From an uncultured Eubacteriales bacterium (GTDB lineage Bacteria > Bacillota > Clostridia > Peptostreptococcales > Anaerovoracaceae), in contig CACYQX010000005.1 of assembly GCA_902776725.1 (NCBI GenBank), positions 1 through 64,000 of the forward strand: a stretch of 64,000 nt of DNA, read 5' to 3'. Made by a program: the position numbers and the translations under genes. Numbering within the stretch: position 1 is the first letter of the stretch; each line of letters opens with the position of its first letter. Below the pieces are notes generated by a model. That model was given only the letters and a program-made list of their open reading frames with translations, ran no database searches and was not told the DNA's origin. Positions 1-7,863 of this stretch are shown in pieces.

Positions 1-1
1 C

Positions 2-469
2 TTTATTGAAGAAGCAGAATGGATAATCTGGAATGGAATATCAAGAGGTGTACCTACTCCAGGTGCAGCTGAGATGCTAAGTTGCCTGCAAGAAACAGGG
101 ATCCGTACAGGAGTTATAAGCAACCTTTGCTGGTCGGGATCTGCACTGACACGCAGACTCAGAGAGGCTTTTCCAAAACATAGCTTTGATTTCATACTCA
201 CATCCAGTGAATACATATTCAGAAAGCCTGATAAGCACATTTTTGATATGGCTATTCACAAGTCAGGACTCGATCCAAATGATATTTGGTATTGCGGAAA
301 TGACCTTGCTGTTGATGTTTTAGGTGCGTATAGTGCAGGACTATTCCCTGTTTTCTATGATGATAGAAGTGTACCAAGCAAGATACATGAGAAAAATGAT
401 GCTTTAGATGCTGACGTAGAATATCTTCATCTGGATAATTGGACTAATCTGATTAATATTCTTAAATAA
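2..469 (+). CDS. HAD-superfamily hydrolase, C-terminal part (5' end outside window)
   Basis: The reading frame is open to the left edge of the window, so only the last ~155 residues are present and the start is missing. Motifs typical of HAD phosphatases are visible: a hydrophobic strand ending in VISN (motif II Ser), RKPDKHIF (motif III Lys) and YCGNDLAVDV (motif IV acidic residues). The motif I DxDxT should lie upstream of the window. This pattern matches phosphoglycolate-phosphatase-like or haloacid-dehalogenase-like enzymes; the substrate cannot be told from this fragment. The next gene starts 64 bases downstream with its own strong ribosome binding site, so co-transcription with the lysine genes is possible but unproven. 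Confidence 0.75.
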   Translation, partial: FIEEAEWIIWNGISRGVPTPGAAEMLSCLQETGIRTGVISNLCWSGSALTRRLREAFPKHSFDFILTSSEYIFRKPDKHIFDMAIHKSGLDPNDIWYCGNDLAVDVLGAYSAGLFPVFYDDRSVPSKIHEKNDALDADVEYLHLDNWTNLINILK

Positions 470-533
470 AAAGCAACTTAATAAACGAATGTTACAATCC
501 CAAATATTATGATAACGAGTCAGGAGGAAAAAT

Positions 534-1901
534 ATGCTTATTCTTAGCTCCAGTGGATTTAGCACAACACAGGTTCGCTTAAAAATCGGAGAGATCATAG
601 CAGACAAAACAGGAAATATGCTCATAATCCCCATAGCCAGTTTACTTGGCATGGAAACAGCCGAGAGAGAACGTAACTGTGCTGCAATGCTTGGATTCAA
701 AAAGGAAAACATCTATATCTATGACGAGTTCTCGGAGAAGCTTGCCGCGCTCCGTGCGGACAAGAAGAAGCTCGATTCAGAGATAAGGAAGATTCAGAAG
801 ACAAAGAAAGATTCAATTAAAGAAAACTACGGAATTATACTTACTCCGAAATTTGATATAGTTATTCCAAAGTCCAGCGAGGATATAGAGACTGCAAAGG
901 CAATCGATAATCTAGAGATAACCGCGGAGGACTATTCTTCGATAACATTTGCTCTTAAGGCCGATGAAGATACATATAAACTCATAGAGCAGGTCGAGAG
1001 TCTCAATATGTCAATCGAAGAGGAAGAAGAAAACTGCTGTGTGCATCTTTCGAGGCGCATATGGGCGTTTGCGGAGACGATTCTCGAGAACGGAAGGAGA
1101 ATCGGGTATCTCGACCTCATGCTGGCAAAGGCTGAGTACTCGACCGCGCATAAGCTCATTCGCCCAAAGATTATGTCAGAGCATATTCTTTCTATTAAAA
1201 ACGGACGTCATATCCAGGCAGAGGATATTCTAAAGTCTCGCGGTAAAGAGTATTGCCCGATAAGCATGGAGCTGAAAAGCGGAGTTACGTGCATAACGGG
1301 TGCCAATATGGGAGGTAAGACCATATCTCTTAAGCTTGCGGGACTCGTAATGCTGATGACGCAGTATGGATTCTTTGTTCCGGCGGAAGCCGCGGAAGTG
1401 GGACTATCTAATTTTATAGGAATCCTAATCGGAGACAGTCAGTCGATGGAAAGGGGACTTTCGAGCTTTGGAAGCGAGATGGAGGAACTGAAAGACATCC
1501 TTTCGGGAGCGCGTGACCGCTCGCTCATACTGATAGATGAAATCGCAAGTGGAACAAACCCCGTGGAAGGACAAGCTCTTACGGAGAGCATAGTCAAATT
1601 CCTCGTGGACAAGCCATATATAAGTCTCATTACGACGCATTTTGATGTGATGGATGAGAGGGCTGTGAATCTTCAGGTGAGGGGACTCGCCGATGCGGAC
1701 TTTAGACGTCTTAACAGCGAACTCTCGGGCGCGGGAAGAAACGAGCGCATAGACATCATCGGAAAGTATATGGACTATAGGCTCTCGCGAGTCGAGTCGG
1801 GAGAAGAGGTTCCAAAGGACGCACTCAATATTGCGGACATGCTGGGCATCCCAAGAGAGATAATAGACGATGCGCGAAAGCATCTTGAGAAGAATATATA
1901 A
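534..1901 (+). CDS. MutS-family ATPase associated with lysine 5,6-aminomutase
   Basis: 455 residues, far shorter than MutS. The mismatch-recognition domain is absent; a helical region (residues ~60-240) precedes a complete MutS-type ATPase with Walker A GANMGGKT (residues 256-263), SFGSEMEEL, Walker B LILIDEIASGTNP and the TTHF strand. The gene lies 26 bases upstream of kamD, behind a CAGGAGG ribosome binding site. Genes for short MutS-like proteins are known beside lysine and ornithine aminomutase genes in fermenting Clostridia and Fusobacteria, where their role is unsettled. Inference: it may be an ATP-dependent factor that services the B12 enzyme rather than a DNA repair protein. The ATPase family is certain; the role is a guess from context. 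Confidence 0.85.
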   Translation: MLILSSSGFSTTQVRLKIGEIIADKTGNMLIIPIASLLGMETAERERNCAAMLGFKKENIYIYDEFSEKLAALRADKKKLDSEIRKIQKTKKDSIKENYGIILTPKFDIVIPKSSEDIETAKAIDNLEITAEDYSSITFALKADEDTYKLIEQVESLNMSIEEEEENCCVHLSRRIWAFAETILENGRRIGYLDLMLAKAEYSTAHKLIRPKIMSEHILSIKNGRHIQAEDILKSRGKEYCPISMELKSGVTCITGANMGGKTISLKLAGLVMLMTQYGFFVPAEAAEVGLSNFIGILIGDSQSMERGLSSFGSEMEELKDILSGARDRSLILIDEIASGTNPVEGQALTESIVKFLVDKPYISLITTHFDVMDERAVNLQVRGLADADFRRLNSELSGAGRNERIDIIGKYMDYRLSRVESGEEVPKDALNIADMLGIPREIIDDARKHLEKNI

Positions 1902-1927
1902 GTTACAGTTTTGAGAAGGAGAAGAGA

Positions 1928-3484
1928 ATGAAGAGCAAGCTTAATCTTGATCCAAAGGTCGTGGAGAGTGCAAGAGCGCATGCGAGAAATATTGCGCATG
2001 ATATGCTGGACTTTATCGATAGACATACCACGGTAAGTACCGAGAGAACAATACTGAGACTCCTCGGGGTAGATGGAATTGACGATGTAGAGACTCCGCT
2101 CCCAAACGTGGTGGTTGATCACGTAAAGGAAGCGGGCGGACTTCCGCGTGGCGTCGCATACTGGATGGGAAATGCCATGATTCAGACGGGGCTTAAGCCG
2201 CAGGAGATTGCGGAGAAGGTTGCGACGGGCGAACTCGATATAACAAAGCTCGATACCGCAAGCCGTGAAGAGGCCGAGGCTGCTATCATGCCCATCGTTC
2301 ACGAGTCTCTGCATAAGATCAAAGAACAGAGCAAGAAGCGCCTTGAGTATCTTGATAAACTCGGAGAGGGACGCCAGCCTTATCTATATGTAATAGTAGC
2401 TACGGGTAATATCTTTGAGGACGTTATCCAGGCTCAGGCTGCTGCGCGTCAGGGTGCTGACATAATCGCCGTAATAAGATCGACAGCGCAGTCGCTACTC
2501 GACCACGTTCCATATGGACCAACCACTGAAGGCTTTGGTGGTACATGGGCAACCCAGGAGAACTTCAAAATCATGCGTAAGGCTCTCGACGAGGTTGGTG
2601 AAGAAGTCGGACGCTATATAAGACTCTGTAACTATTCCTCAGGACTCTGCATGCCGGAGATTGCGGCCATGGGCGCTCTCGAGAGACTCGACGTAATGCT
2701 TAACGACGCTATCTACGGAATCCTCTTCCGCGACATCAATATGCAGAGGACTATCGTTGACCAGTTTATGAGCCGTGTAATCATCGGTTACTGCGGAATC
2801 ATATTTAACTCGGGTGAGGATAACTACTTGACGACAGACGATGCTTATGAGGCTGCGCATACGGTAACCGCATCGCAGTTCATCAACGAGCAGTTCGCGG
2901 TGCTTGCGAATATTCAGGAATGGCAGATGGGACTGGGCCACGCATTTGAGATGGACCCGGATATCGAAAACGGTTTCCTCTACGAGCTTGCGCAGGCAGT
3001 TATGGCCAGGGAAATTTTCCCGAACGCATCGCTTAAGTATATGCCGCCTACAAAGTTCATGACAGGAAACATCTATAAGGGACATATTCAGGATGCGCTG
3101 TTTAACCTTGTTGCGGTTTGGTCGGGACAGAGTCTCCAGCTTCTCGGTATGCTGACGGAGGCCGTTCACACTCCGCATATGCAGGACAGATATCTTTCCA
3201 TAGAAAATGCGAACTATATATTCAATAACTGTAGAGATCTCGGTGAAGAGGTTGAGTTCAAGAAGGATGGAATAATCCAAAAACGTGCGCAGGACGTACT
3301 CGCAAAGGCGGATGCGCTACTTGCCGAAGTTGAAAAGGACGGACTCTTCAGTACGATCGAACAGGGCAAATTCGGTGGCGTCAAACGTCCTATGGACGGA
3401 GGCAAAGGCTTAGATGGCGTTTGCGTAAAAGACGACCAGTATTTCAATCCGTTTATTCCACTAATGCTGAGAGGTGAAGAATAA
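1928..3484 (+). CDS. kamD: Lysine 5,6-aminomutase, alpha (large) subunit
   Basis: 518 residues, the usual length for KamD (~516). Together with KamE it moves the terminal amino group of D-lysine or beta-lysine from C6 to C5 using adenosylcobalamin and PLP, in the cytoplasmic lysine fermentation pathway to acetate and butyrate. The protein matches the KamD TIM-barrel throughout, for example PYGPTTEGFGGTWATQENF and the segment MPEIAAMGALERLD. The start is set by a GAGAAGGAGAAG ribosome binding site. Its stop codon overlaps the kamE start by one base, as expected for subunits translated 1:1. Ornithine 4,5-aminomutase is excluded because that enzyme has one ~80 kDa chain plus a ~12 kDa chain. The partner genes kamA, kdd, kce and kal are not in this window. 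Confidence 0.9.
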   Translation: MKSKLNLDPKVVESARAHARNIAHDMLDFIDRHTTVSTERTILRLLGVDGIDDVETPLPNVVVDHVKEAGGLPRGVAYWMGNAMIQTGLKPQEIAEKVATGELDITKLDTASREEAEAAIMPIVHESLHKIKEQSKKRLEYLDKLGEGRQPYLYVIVATGNIFEDVIQAQAAARQGADIIAVIRSTAQSLLDHVPYGPTTEGFGGTWATQENFKIMRKALDEVGEEVGRYIRLCNYSSGLCMPEIAAMGALERLDVMLNDAIYGILFRDINMQRTIVDQFMSRVIIGYCGIIFNSGEDNYLTTDDAYEAAHTVTASQFINEQFAVLANIQEWQMGLGHAFEMDPDIENGFLYELAQAVMAREIFPNASLKYMPPTKFMTGNIYKGHIQDALFNLVAVWSGQSLQLLGMLTEAVHTPHMQDRYLSIENANYIFNNCRDLGEEVEFKKDGIIQKRAQDVLAKADALLAEVEKDGLFSTIEQGKFGGVKRPMDGGKGLDGVCVKDDQYFNPFIPLMLRGEE

Positions 3485-4323
3485 TGGCAAACGAAGAGAA
3501 AAAAGCATTTGAACAGGCTGTGCCTGAAGAGGCTGGATCTTCCACCTCAAACGCAACATCACAGGTGGATCTCACCAAGGTAAAACCGTACGGCGATACG
3601 CTTAACGACGGAATGATGCAGACGATGTTTACGCTTCCCGTACCTTACGGTGAAGAAGCCAACGAGGCTGCGCGCCAACTCGTAAAGCAGATGGGGTGGG
3701 ATGAGCCAAACGTTACTTATTCGCATGATATGGGTAACGGTTATACATATTTTGTTGTGTACGGCAAATGCAGACATACTGTTGACTTCACCAAGATCAA
3801 AGTAGTCAAGGTAGAGGTCGACGTTATGGACCGTATAGAGTGCGGAGACTATATCGGCGAGAACATCGGTCGCGACGTGGTAGTCGTGGGTGCGTCCACG
3901 GGTTCCGACGCTCATACCGTAGGAATAGATGCCATCATCAATATGAAGGGCTTCCACGGGCATTTTGGTCTTGAGCGCTTCAAGAACGTAGAGGCATATA
4001 ACCTGGGGTCACAGGTTCCAAATGAGGAACTGATTGCCAAGGCCAAAGAAGTAAACGCCGACGCAATCCTCGTTTCGCAGACCGTAACCCAAAAGGATAT
4101 ACATATAATAAACCTAACCAATATGGTAGAGCTTGTTGAGGCGGAGGGGATTCGCGACAAGGTTCTCCTGCTTTGCGGTGGACCGCGTATCTCCCACGAG
4201 CTCGCTCAGGAGCTGGGATATGATGCGGGATTTGGTCCGCATACCTATGCCGAGCACGTCATGAGCTATATCGCGACGGAAATTGTTAACCGCGGTTGGC
4301 AGAAAAGACCGCCGCTTAAGTAA
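3484..4323 (+). CDS. kamE: Lysine 5,6-aminomutase, beta (small) subunit, B12- and PLP-binding
   Basis: 279 residues against ~262 in characterised KamE; the excess is a polar N-terminal extension (residues 1-30). The cobalamin-binding signature DxHxxG is seen as S-DAHTVG (D142, H144, G147), so B12 binds base-off/His-on. K155 in INMKG lies 11 residues after H144, the same spacing as His133 and Lys144 in the Clostridium sticklandii enzyme, so K155 should hold PLP. A Rossmann-like domain (DVVVVGAST to the C-terminus) follows a small N-terminal dimerisation domain. The start codon overlaps the kamD stop. A strong terminator follows, ending the lysine unit. Confidence 0.92.
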   Translation: MANEEKKAFEQAVPEEAGSSTSNATSQVDLTKVKPYGDTLNDGMMQTMFTLPVPYGEEANEAARQLVKQMGWDEPNVTYSHDMGNGYTYFVVYGKCRHTVDFTKIKVVKVEVDVMDRIECGDYIGENIGRDVVVVGASTGSDAHTVGIDAIINMKGFHGHFGLERFKNVEAYNLGSQVPNEELIAKAKEVNADAILVSQTVTQKDIHIINLTNMVELVEAEGIRDKVLLLCGGPRISHELAQELGYDAGFGPHTYAEHVMSYIATEIVNRGWQKRPPLK

Positions 4324-4351
4324 GGTTAGTGCAGATAGGAGAAGGACGTAG

Positions 4352-4380
4352 AACCCCGGGGATAAGCCTCCGGGGTTTTC
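4352..4380 (+). terminator. Rho-independent terminator after kamE
   Basis: An 8-bp perfect stem AACCCCGG/CCGGGGTT (4352-4359 with 4370-4377) with a 10-nt loop, followed by TTC and an AT-rich stretch. It separates the aminomutase genes from atoE, which has its own promoter. Confidence 0.85.
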
Positions 4381-4455
4381 TATATATGGTGGCGGGACTA
4401 ATATAAACAGGCGAAATCTTGGTGTTTTTGCACAAACTTTTAACGCTTTAGCTAG

Positions 4456-4485
4456 TTGACAAATTTTCTCATTGGGGTTTATAAT
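4456..4485 (+). promoter_or_regulatory. Sigma-A promoter of atoE
   Basis: Perfect consensus hexamers TTGACA (4456-4461) and TATAAT (4480-4485) with an 18-bp spacer, 43 bases upstream of the atoE start, which also has an AGGAGGG ribosome binding site (4515-4521). This predicts strong, independent expression of the fatty acid permease. Confidence 0.85.
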
Positions 4486-4528
4486 AGGTGCGATATTATC
4501 TCTATAGTACTATTAGGAGGGAAAATTT

Positions 4529-5938
4529 ATGAAAAAATTTACCGCCGGATGCGTTAAGGTAATGAGCAAATGGTTACCGGACGCATTCATCTTCGCTGTA
4601 ATCCTTACGATTATCGTATTTATTGCAGCAATGCCGGCTGCTGGTGCTAATCCGCTCCAGATGGCTATGGCTTGGGGAGACGGTGTATGGGGACTGCTCG
4701 CATTCTCTATGCAGATGGCTCTCGTAGTAGTAACGGGTACAGCTTTTGCTACAGCTCCAATTATCAAGAAGGCTCTTGATGCTATCGCAAAGCTGGCTAA
4801 GACACCTGCACAGGGTGTTGCGCTCGTAGTAATCGTCAGCGGTATCGCTAACTTCCTCAACTGGGGATTCGGACTTATCGTCGGAGCACTCCTCGGTCGT
4901 GCGGTTGCTAGACAGATGAAGAACGTTGACTATCGTATGCTTATCGCAGCTGGTTACTCCGGCTTCGTAATCTGGCATGCTGGTATGTCCGGTTCTATTC
5001 CGCTAAACCTGAACACACCTGGTCAGATTGTTGACGGTGCTGTTGCTAACACAGGTGGCGCTGTTACAGAGCTCATTCCAACAACAGAGACAATCTTCTC
5101 CGTTTGGAACCTTATCATGCTCGTTGCAGTAATCGTTATTACAGCAGTTCTGTTCGCTATCTCCCACCCGAAGGCTGAAGATACTTTCGTAGTAGATCCA
5201 GCTCTCCTTCAGGATGAAGAGCGCGAATATCCAGCTCCTGTAACTCCTGCTGAGAAGATCGAAAACAGCCCAATCCTTGCTTGGATCGTAGGTCTCTGCG
5301 GTCTCGTATGGATCGTTGTATTCTTCTTCCTCAAGATGGAAGTTAATGGAGTAACATATGGTAAGGGCCTCAATGGTCTTAACCTGAACTCTGTAAACTT
5401 CATCTTCCTGATCCTCGGTCTCCTTGGACACGGAACACCAATCCGCTACGTCCATGCAGTTATCGACGCAGCAAAGGGTGCAGCTGGCGTTATCCTCCAG
5501 TTCCCATTCTATGCTGGTATTCAGGCTATGATGGTATTCAAGGCTGGTTCCACAGGAACATCCCTTGCAGCTGTAATCTCGGAATTCTTCGTAAGCATTT
5601 CCAACACGATTACATTCCCGCTCTGGACATTCCTTGCTGCTGGTATCGTAAACTTCTTCGTACCATCAGGCGGTGGACAGTGGTCAGTACAGGGTCCGAT
5701 CATGATGCCTGCAGGTCTCGCTCTCGGAGTAAAGCCAGCTGTAACAGGTATGGCTATTGCTTGGGGTGACCAGTGGACAAACATGATTCAGCCGTTCTGG
5801 GCTCTTCCGGCACTCGGTGCTGCAGGCCTTGGCGCAAAGGACATCATGGGTTACTGCGTACTCACACTCCTCGTAATGGGTGTTGTTGCCTGCGTAGGAT
5901 TCCTCCTCGTAGGTGCGCTGGGAATCTCAGCAATCTAA
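4529..5938 (+). CDS. atoE: Short-chain fatty acid transporter (AtoE family)
   Basis: 469-residue integral membrane protein with about a dozen hydrophobic segments, matching the AtoE/short-chain fatty acid transporter family over its length (WLPDAFIFAVILT near the N-terminus, ANFLNWGFGLIVGALLGR, VWHAG-like loop, PSGGGQWSVQGPI and WGDQWTNMIQPFWALP near the C-terminus). It probably moves acetoacetate, butyrate or other short acids across the membrane. Position between the lysine aminomutase genes and a CoA-transferase suggests export or exchange of fermentation acids such as butyrate; direction is inference. Strong consensus promoter, good ribosome binding site and a terminator right after the gene make it a single-gene transcript. 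Confidence 0.9.
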   Translation: MKKFTAGCVKVMSKWLPDAFIFAVILTIIVFIAAMPAAGANPLQMAMAWGDGVWGLLAFSMQMALVVVTGTAFATAPIIKKALDAIAKLAKTPAQGVALVVIVSGIANFLNWGFGLIVGALLGRAVARQMKNVDYRMLIAAGYSGFVIWHAGMSGSIPLNLNTPGQIVDGAVANTGGAVTELIPTTETIFSVWNLIMLVAVIVITAVLFAISHPKAEDTFVVDPALLQDEEREYPAPVTPAEKIENSPILAWIVGLCGLVWIVVFFFLKMEVNGVTYGKGLNGLNLNSVNFIFLILGLLGHGTPIRYVHAVIDAAKGAAGVILQFPFYAGIQAMMVFKAGSTGTSLAAVISEFFVSISNTITFPLWTFLAAGIVNFFVPSGGGQWSVQGPIMMPAGLALGVKPAVTGMAIAWGDQWTNMIQPFWALPALGAAGLGAKDIMGYCVLTLLVMGVVACVGFLLVGALGISAI

Positions 5939-5956
5939 GTGTAAAAGCACACTTTT

Positions 5957-5990
5957 ATGGGACGGTCCCAAAAGGGGCCGTCCCTTTCAC
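5957..5990 (+). terminator. Terminator after atoE
   Basis: GGGACGG (5959-5965) pairs with CCGTCCC (5978-5984), followed by TTT. A typical intrinsic terminator 20 bases after the atoE stop. Confidence 0.8.
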
Positions 5991-6072
5991 ATTGAGACAG
6001 TATTGATTTGGCTTTGAGGTAGTATCAATTAGATTTTTATAGGAAAGCATTTAAGACAAGGGATAAAACCAC

Positions 6073-6303
6073 ATGGAAACAGTAAGGAATTTCATTATTC
6101 TGGCAATCTTTATAGTCCTATCGATAGGATGTATTATGAATATGGTACGTCACCATAAAGAAGAGAAGGCGGCAAAGGAAGAAAAGAAACGCAAGCGCTC
6201 GCCGTTTGCCCAGCAGAGAGCCAATGAAGCGGAGCTCGAGAGCATGGAATCTTTGATGGAAGATAAGGCGTTAGAGGGCGATGGCTCGGGCGAGGACGCA
6301 TAG
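6073..6303 (+). CDS. Small single-pass membrane protein of unknown function
   Basis: 76 residues: one hydrophobic segment at residues ~7-25 (IILAIFIVLSIGCIMN), then a very basic stretch (HHKEEKAAKEEKKRKR) and an acidic tail. The topology predicts a short N-terminus outside and a charged cytoplasmic tail. An AAGGGAT ribosome binding site precedes the ATG. The gene sits alone between the atoE terminator and the atoDA promoter. I do not recognise the family. A real gene is likely because the amphipathic layout looks protein-like, but a short reading frame like this could be accidental. Confidence 0.55.
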   Translation: METVRNFIILAIFIVLSIGCIMNMVRHHKEEKAAKEEKKRKRSPFAQQRANEAELESMESLMEDKALEGDGSGEDA

Positions 6304-6334
6304 GCAAAATCCACAAATCTTTCTAATCGTTGCA

Positions 6335-6363
6335 TTGTATTTCTTACTTTAATGTGGTACAAT
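6335..6363 (+). promoter_or_regulatory. Promoter of atoDA
   Basis: TTGTAT (6335-6340), a 17-bp spacer and TACAAT (6358-6363). A small inverted repeat (TTGAG...CTCAA, ~6378-6396) lies between the promoter and the atoD ribosome binding site and could be an operator; that is unproven. Confidence 0.65.
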
Positions 6364-6438
6364 AGTTCCGTTGGGTTTTGAGGGTTCAGAACTCAACAAA
6401 ATGTAAGTCATATTTTTGTGGAGAAAGGTGATTTAGAT

Positions 6439-7155
6439 ATGGCAATCAACAAAATAATCACTGCAGAAGAAGCTGTTGCCGGCGTAAAGGACGGTATGAC
6501 AATCATGATCGGTGGCTTCCTTGGAACAGGTTCCCCGGAAATCATCATCGATGCACTGATTGCAAAGGGCGTTAAGGACCTTACCGTAATCGCCAACGAC
6601 GGCGGTCTTCCGGTCGGCACCTATGATGCTAAGACGGCAAGAGGTGTTGGCAAGCTGCTCGAAAAGGGCATGGTAAAACACATTATTGCTTCCCACGTTG
6701 GAATGAATCCACTTATCGGTGAAGGCATGAATGACGGATCCATCAAGTGCACATTGGTTCCACAGGGAACACTCGCTGAGAAGATTCGTGCAGCCAACTA
6801 TGGTCTGGGCGGAGTTCTCACTCCAACAGGTGTAAGCACACCGATGGAAACAGAAAAGGACGAATTGGGAAGAGATAAACAGGTATTGGAGCTCGACGGC
6901 AGAAAGTATCTCCTTGAGATGCCACTCCATGCAGACTATGCATTCTGCAGAGCTTCCGTAGCTGATACATTTGGTAACTTCTACTGTGCAAAGGCAACAA
7001 AGAACTTCAACTATGTAATGGCCGGAGCTGCTGATCATACATTCATCGCAGCTGAGAAGGTTGTTGACATCGCTGAGATCGATCCTGACAGATGGGATGT
7101 TCCTGGCGTAGTAGTAGAAGGAGTTGTGGAAGGAGAACCGGTATGGCAGATCTAA
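6439..7155 (+). CDS. atoD: CoA-transferase subunit A (acetate/butyrate-acetoacetate type)
   Basis: 238 residues from the ATG at 6439, chosen because GAAAGGTG sits 8 bases upstream; an in-frame GTG at 6418 is less likely. Class I CoA-transferase alpha fold with the glycine loop GGFLGTGSPE and the typical VIANDGG strand. With AtoA it moves CoA between acyl-CoA and a free acid, for example butyryl-CoA and acetoacetate, the last step of lysine fermentation by this route. A segment at residues ~135-155 (EKDELGRDKQVLELDG) is the usual lid region of these subunits. Its end overlaps atoA by 13 bases, so the two are translationally coupled. Confidence 0.88.
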   Translation: MAINKIITAEEAVAGVKDGMTIMIGGFLGTGSPEIIIDALIAKGVKDLTVIANDGGLPVGTYDAKTARGVGKLLEKGMVKHIIASHVGMNPLIGEGMNDGSIKCTLVPQGTLAEKIRAANYGLGGVLTPTGVSTPMETEKDELGRDKQVLELDGRKYLLEMPLHADYAFCRASVADTFGNFYCAKATKNFNYVMAGAADHTFIAAEKVVDIAEIDPDRWDVPGVVVEGVVEGEPVWQI

Positions 7156-7796
7156 AAGAAAGAATTGCAAGAAGATGCGCAAAGGAATTTAAGGACGGCG
7201 CATTTGTAAACCTCGGTATTGGTCTTCCTACACAGGTAGCTAACTATCTCCCGGAGGGAGTAACAGTTACGCTTCATTCCGAGAACGGATTTGCCGGTCT
7301 TGCTGGAATGGCAGAGAAAGGCCATGAGGATGTTGACATCGTTAACTCCGGTGGTGCTTATGTAACAGCAGTTCCATGGGTTAACTATTTCGACTCAGCT
7401 ACAAGCTTTGGTATGGCTAGAGGACACCTCGATGCTACAGTACTCGGAGCTATGGAAGTAGCAGAGAACGGCGACCTTGCCAACTGGATTGTTCCGGGTG
7501 CAAAGGTTGCAGGCATGGGCGGAGCTATGGACCTTGTTGCAGGAGCAAGAAAGGTAATCGTAGTTACCATGCATACACAGAAGGGTGCTCCAAAGATTTT
7601 GGAAAAATGCACACTTCCGCTTACAGCTGAAAAGTGCGTAAGCATGATCATTACAGAGATGGGCGTTATGGAAGTAACTCCTGAAGGACTCGTGGTAAAG
7701 GAACTCCACCCGGACTTCTCAAAGGAAGACATCCAGGCTGCTACAGGCTGCAAGCTTATCTTTGCTGACGATCTTAAGCCGATGGAAGAAGAATAA
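7143..7796 (+). CDS. atoA: CoA-transferase subunit B (catalytic)
   Basis: 217 residues, starting at the ATG at 7143 inside the end of atoD; GGAGAA just upstream serves as ribosome binding site. The catalytic glutamate that forms the covalent acyl/CoA thioester is E47 in HSENGFAG. Other family blocks are MGGAMDL and MHTQKGAPKIL. Works as a heteromer with AtoD in the cytoplasm. Neighbouring kamDE and atoE support butyryl-CoA:acetoacetate CoA-transferase, but substrate range cannot be set from sequence alone. A terminator follows 21 bases after the stop. Confidence 0.9.
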   Translation: MADLKERIARRCAKEFKDGAFVNLGIGLPTQVANYLPEGVTVTLHSENGFAGLAGMAEKGHEDVDIVNSGGAYVTAVPWVNYFDSATSFGMARGHLDATVLGAMEVAENGDLANWIVPGAKVAGMGGAMDLVAGARKVIVVTMHTQKGAPKILEKCTLPLTAEKCVSMIITEMGVMEVTPEGLVVKELHPDFSKEDIQAATGCKLIFADDLKPMEEE

Positions 7797-7817
7797 TTCC
7801 AATCCACGCTTATTTTG

Positions 7818-7845
7818 AGAGCGGGCAATCCTGCCCGCTCTTTTT
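7818..7845 (+). terminator. Terminator after atoA
   Basis: A perfect 10-bp stem AGAGCGGGCA/TGCCCGCTCT (7818-7827 with 7832-7841), 4-nt loop, then TTTT. Confidence 0.9.
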
Positions 7846-7863
7846 GACAGAAGAGGGGGATAT

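Noticed and set aside
1928..4323. Ornithine 4,5-aminomutase
   Set aside because: Subunit sizes (518 and 279 residues) match KamD/KamE, not OraE/OraS.
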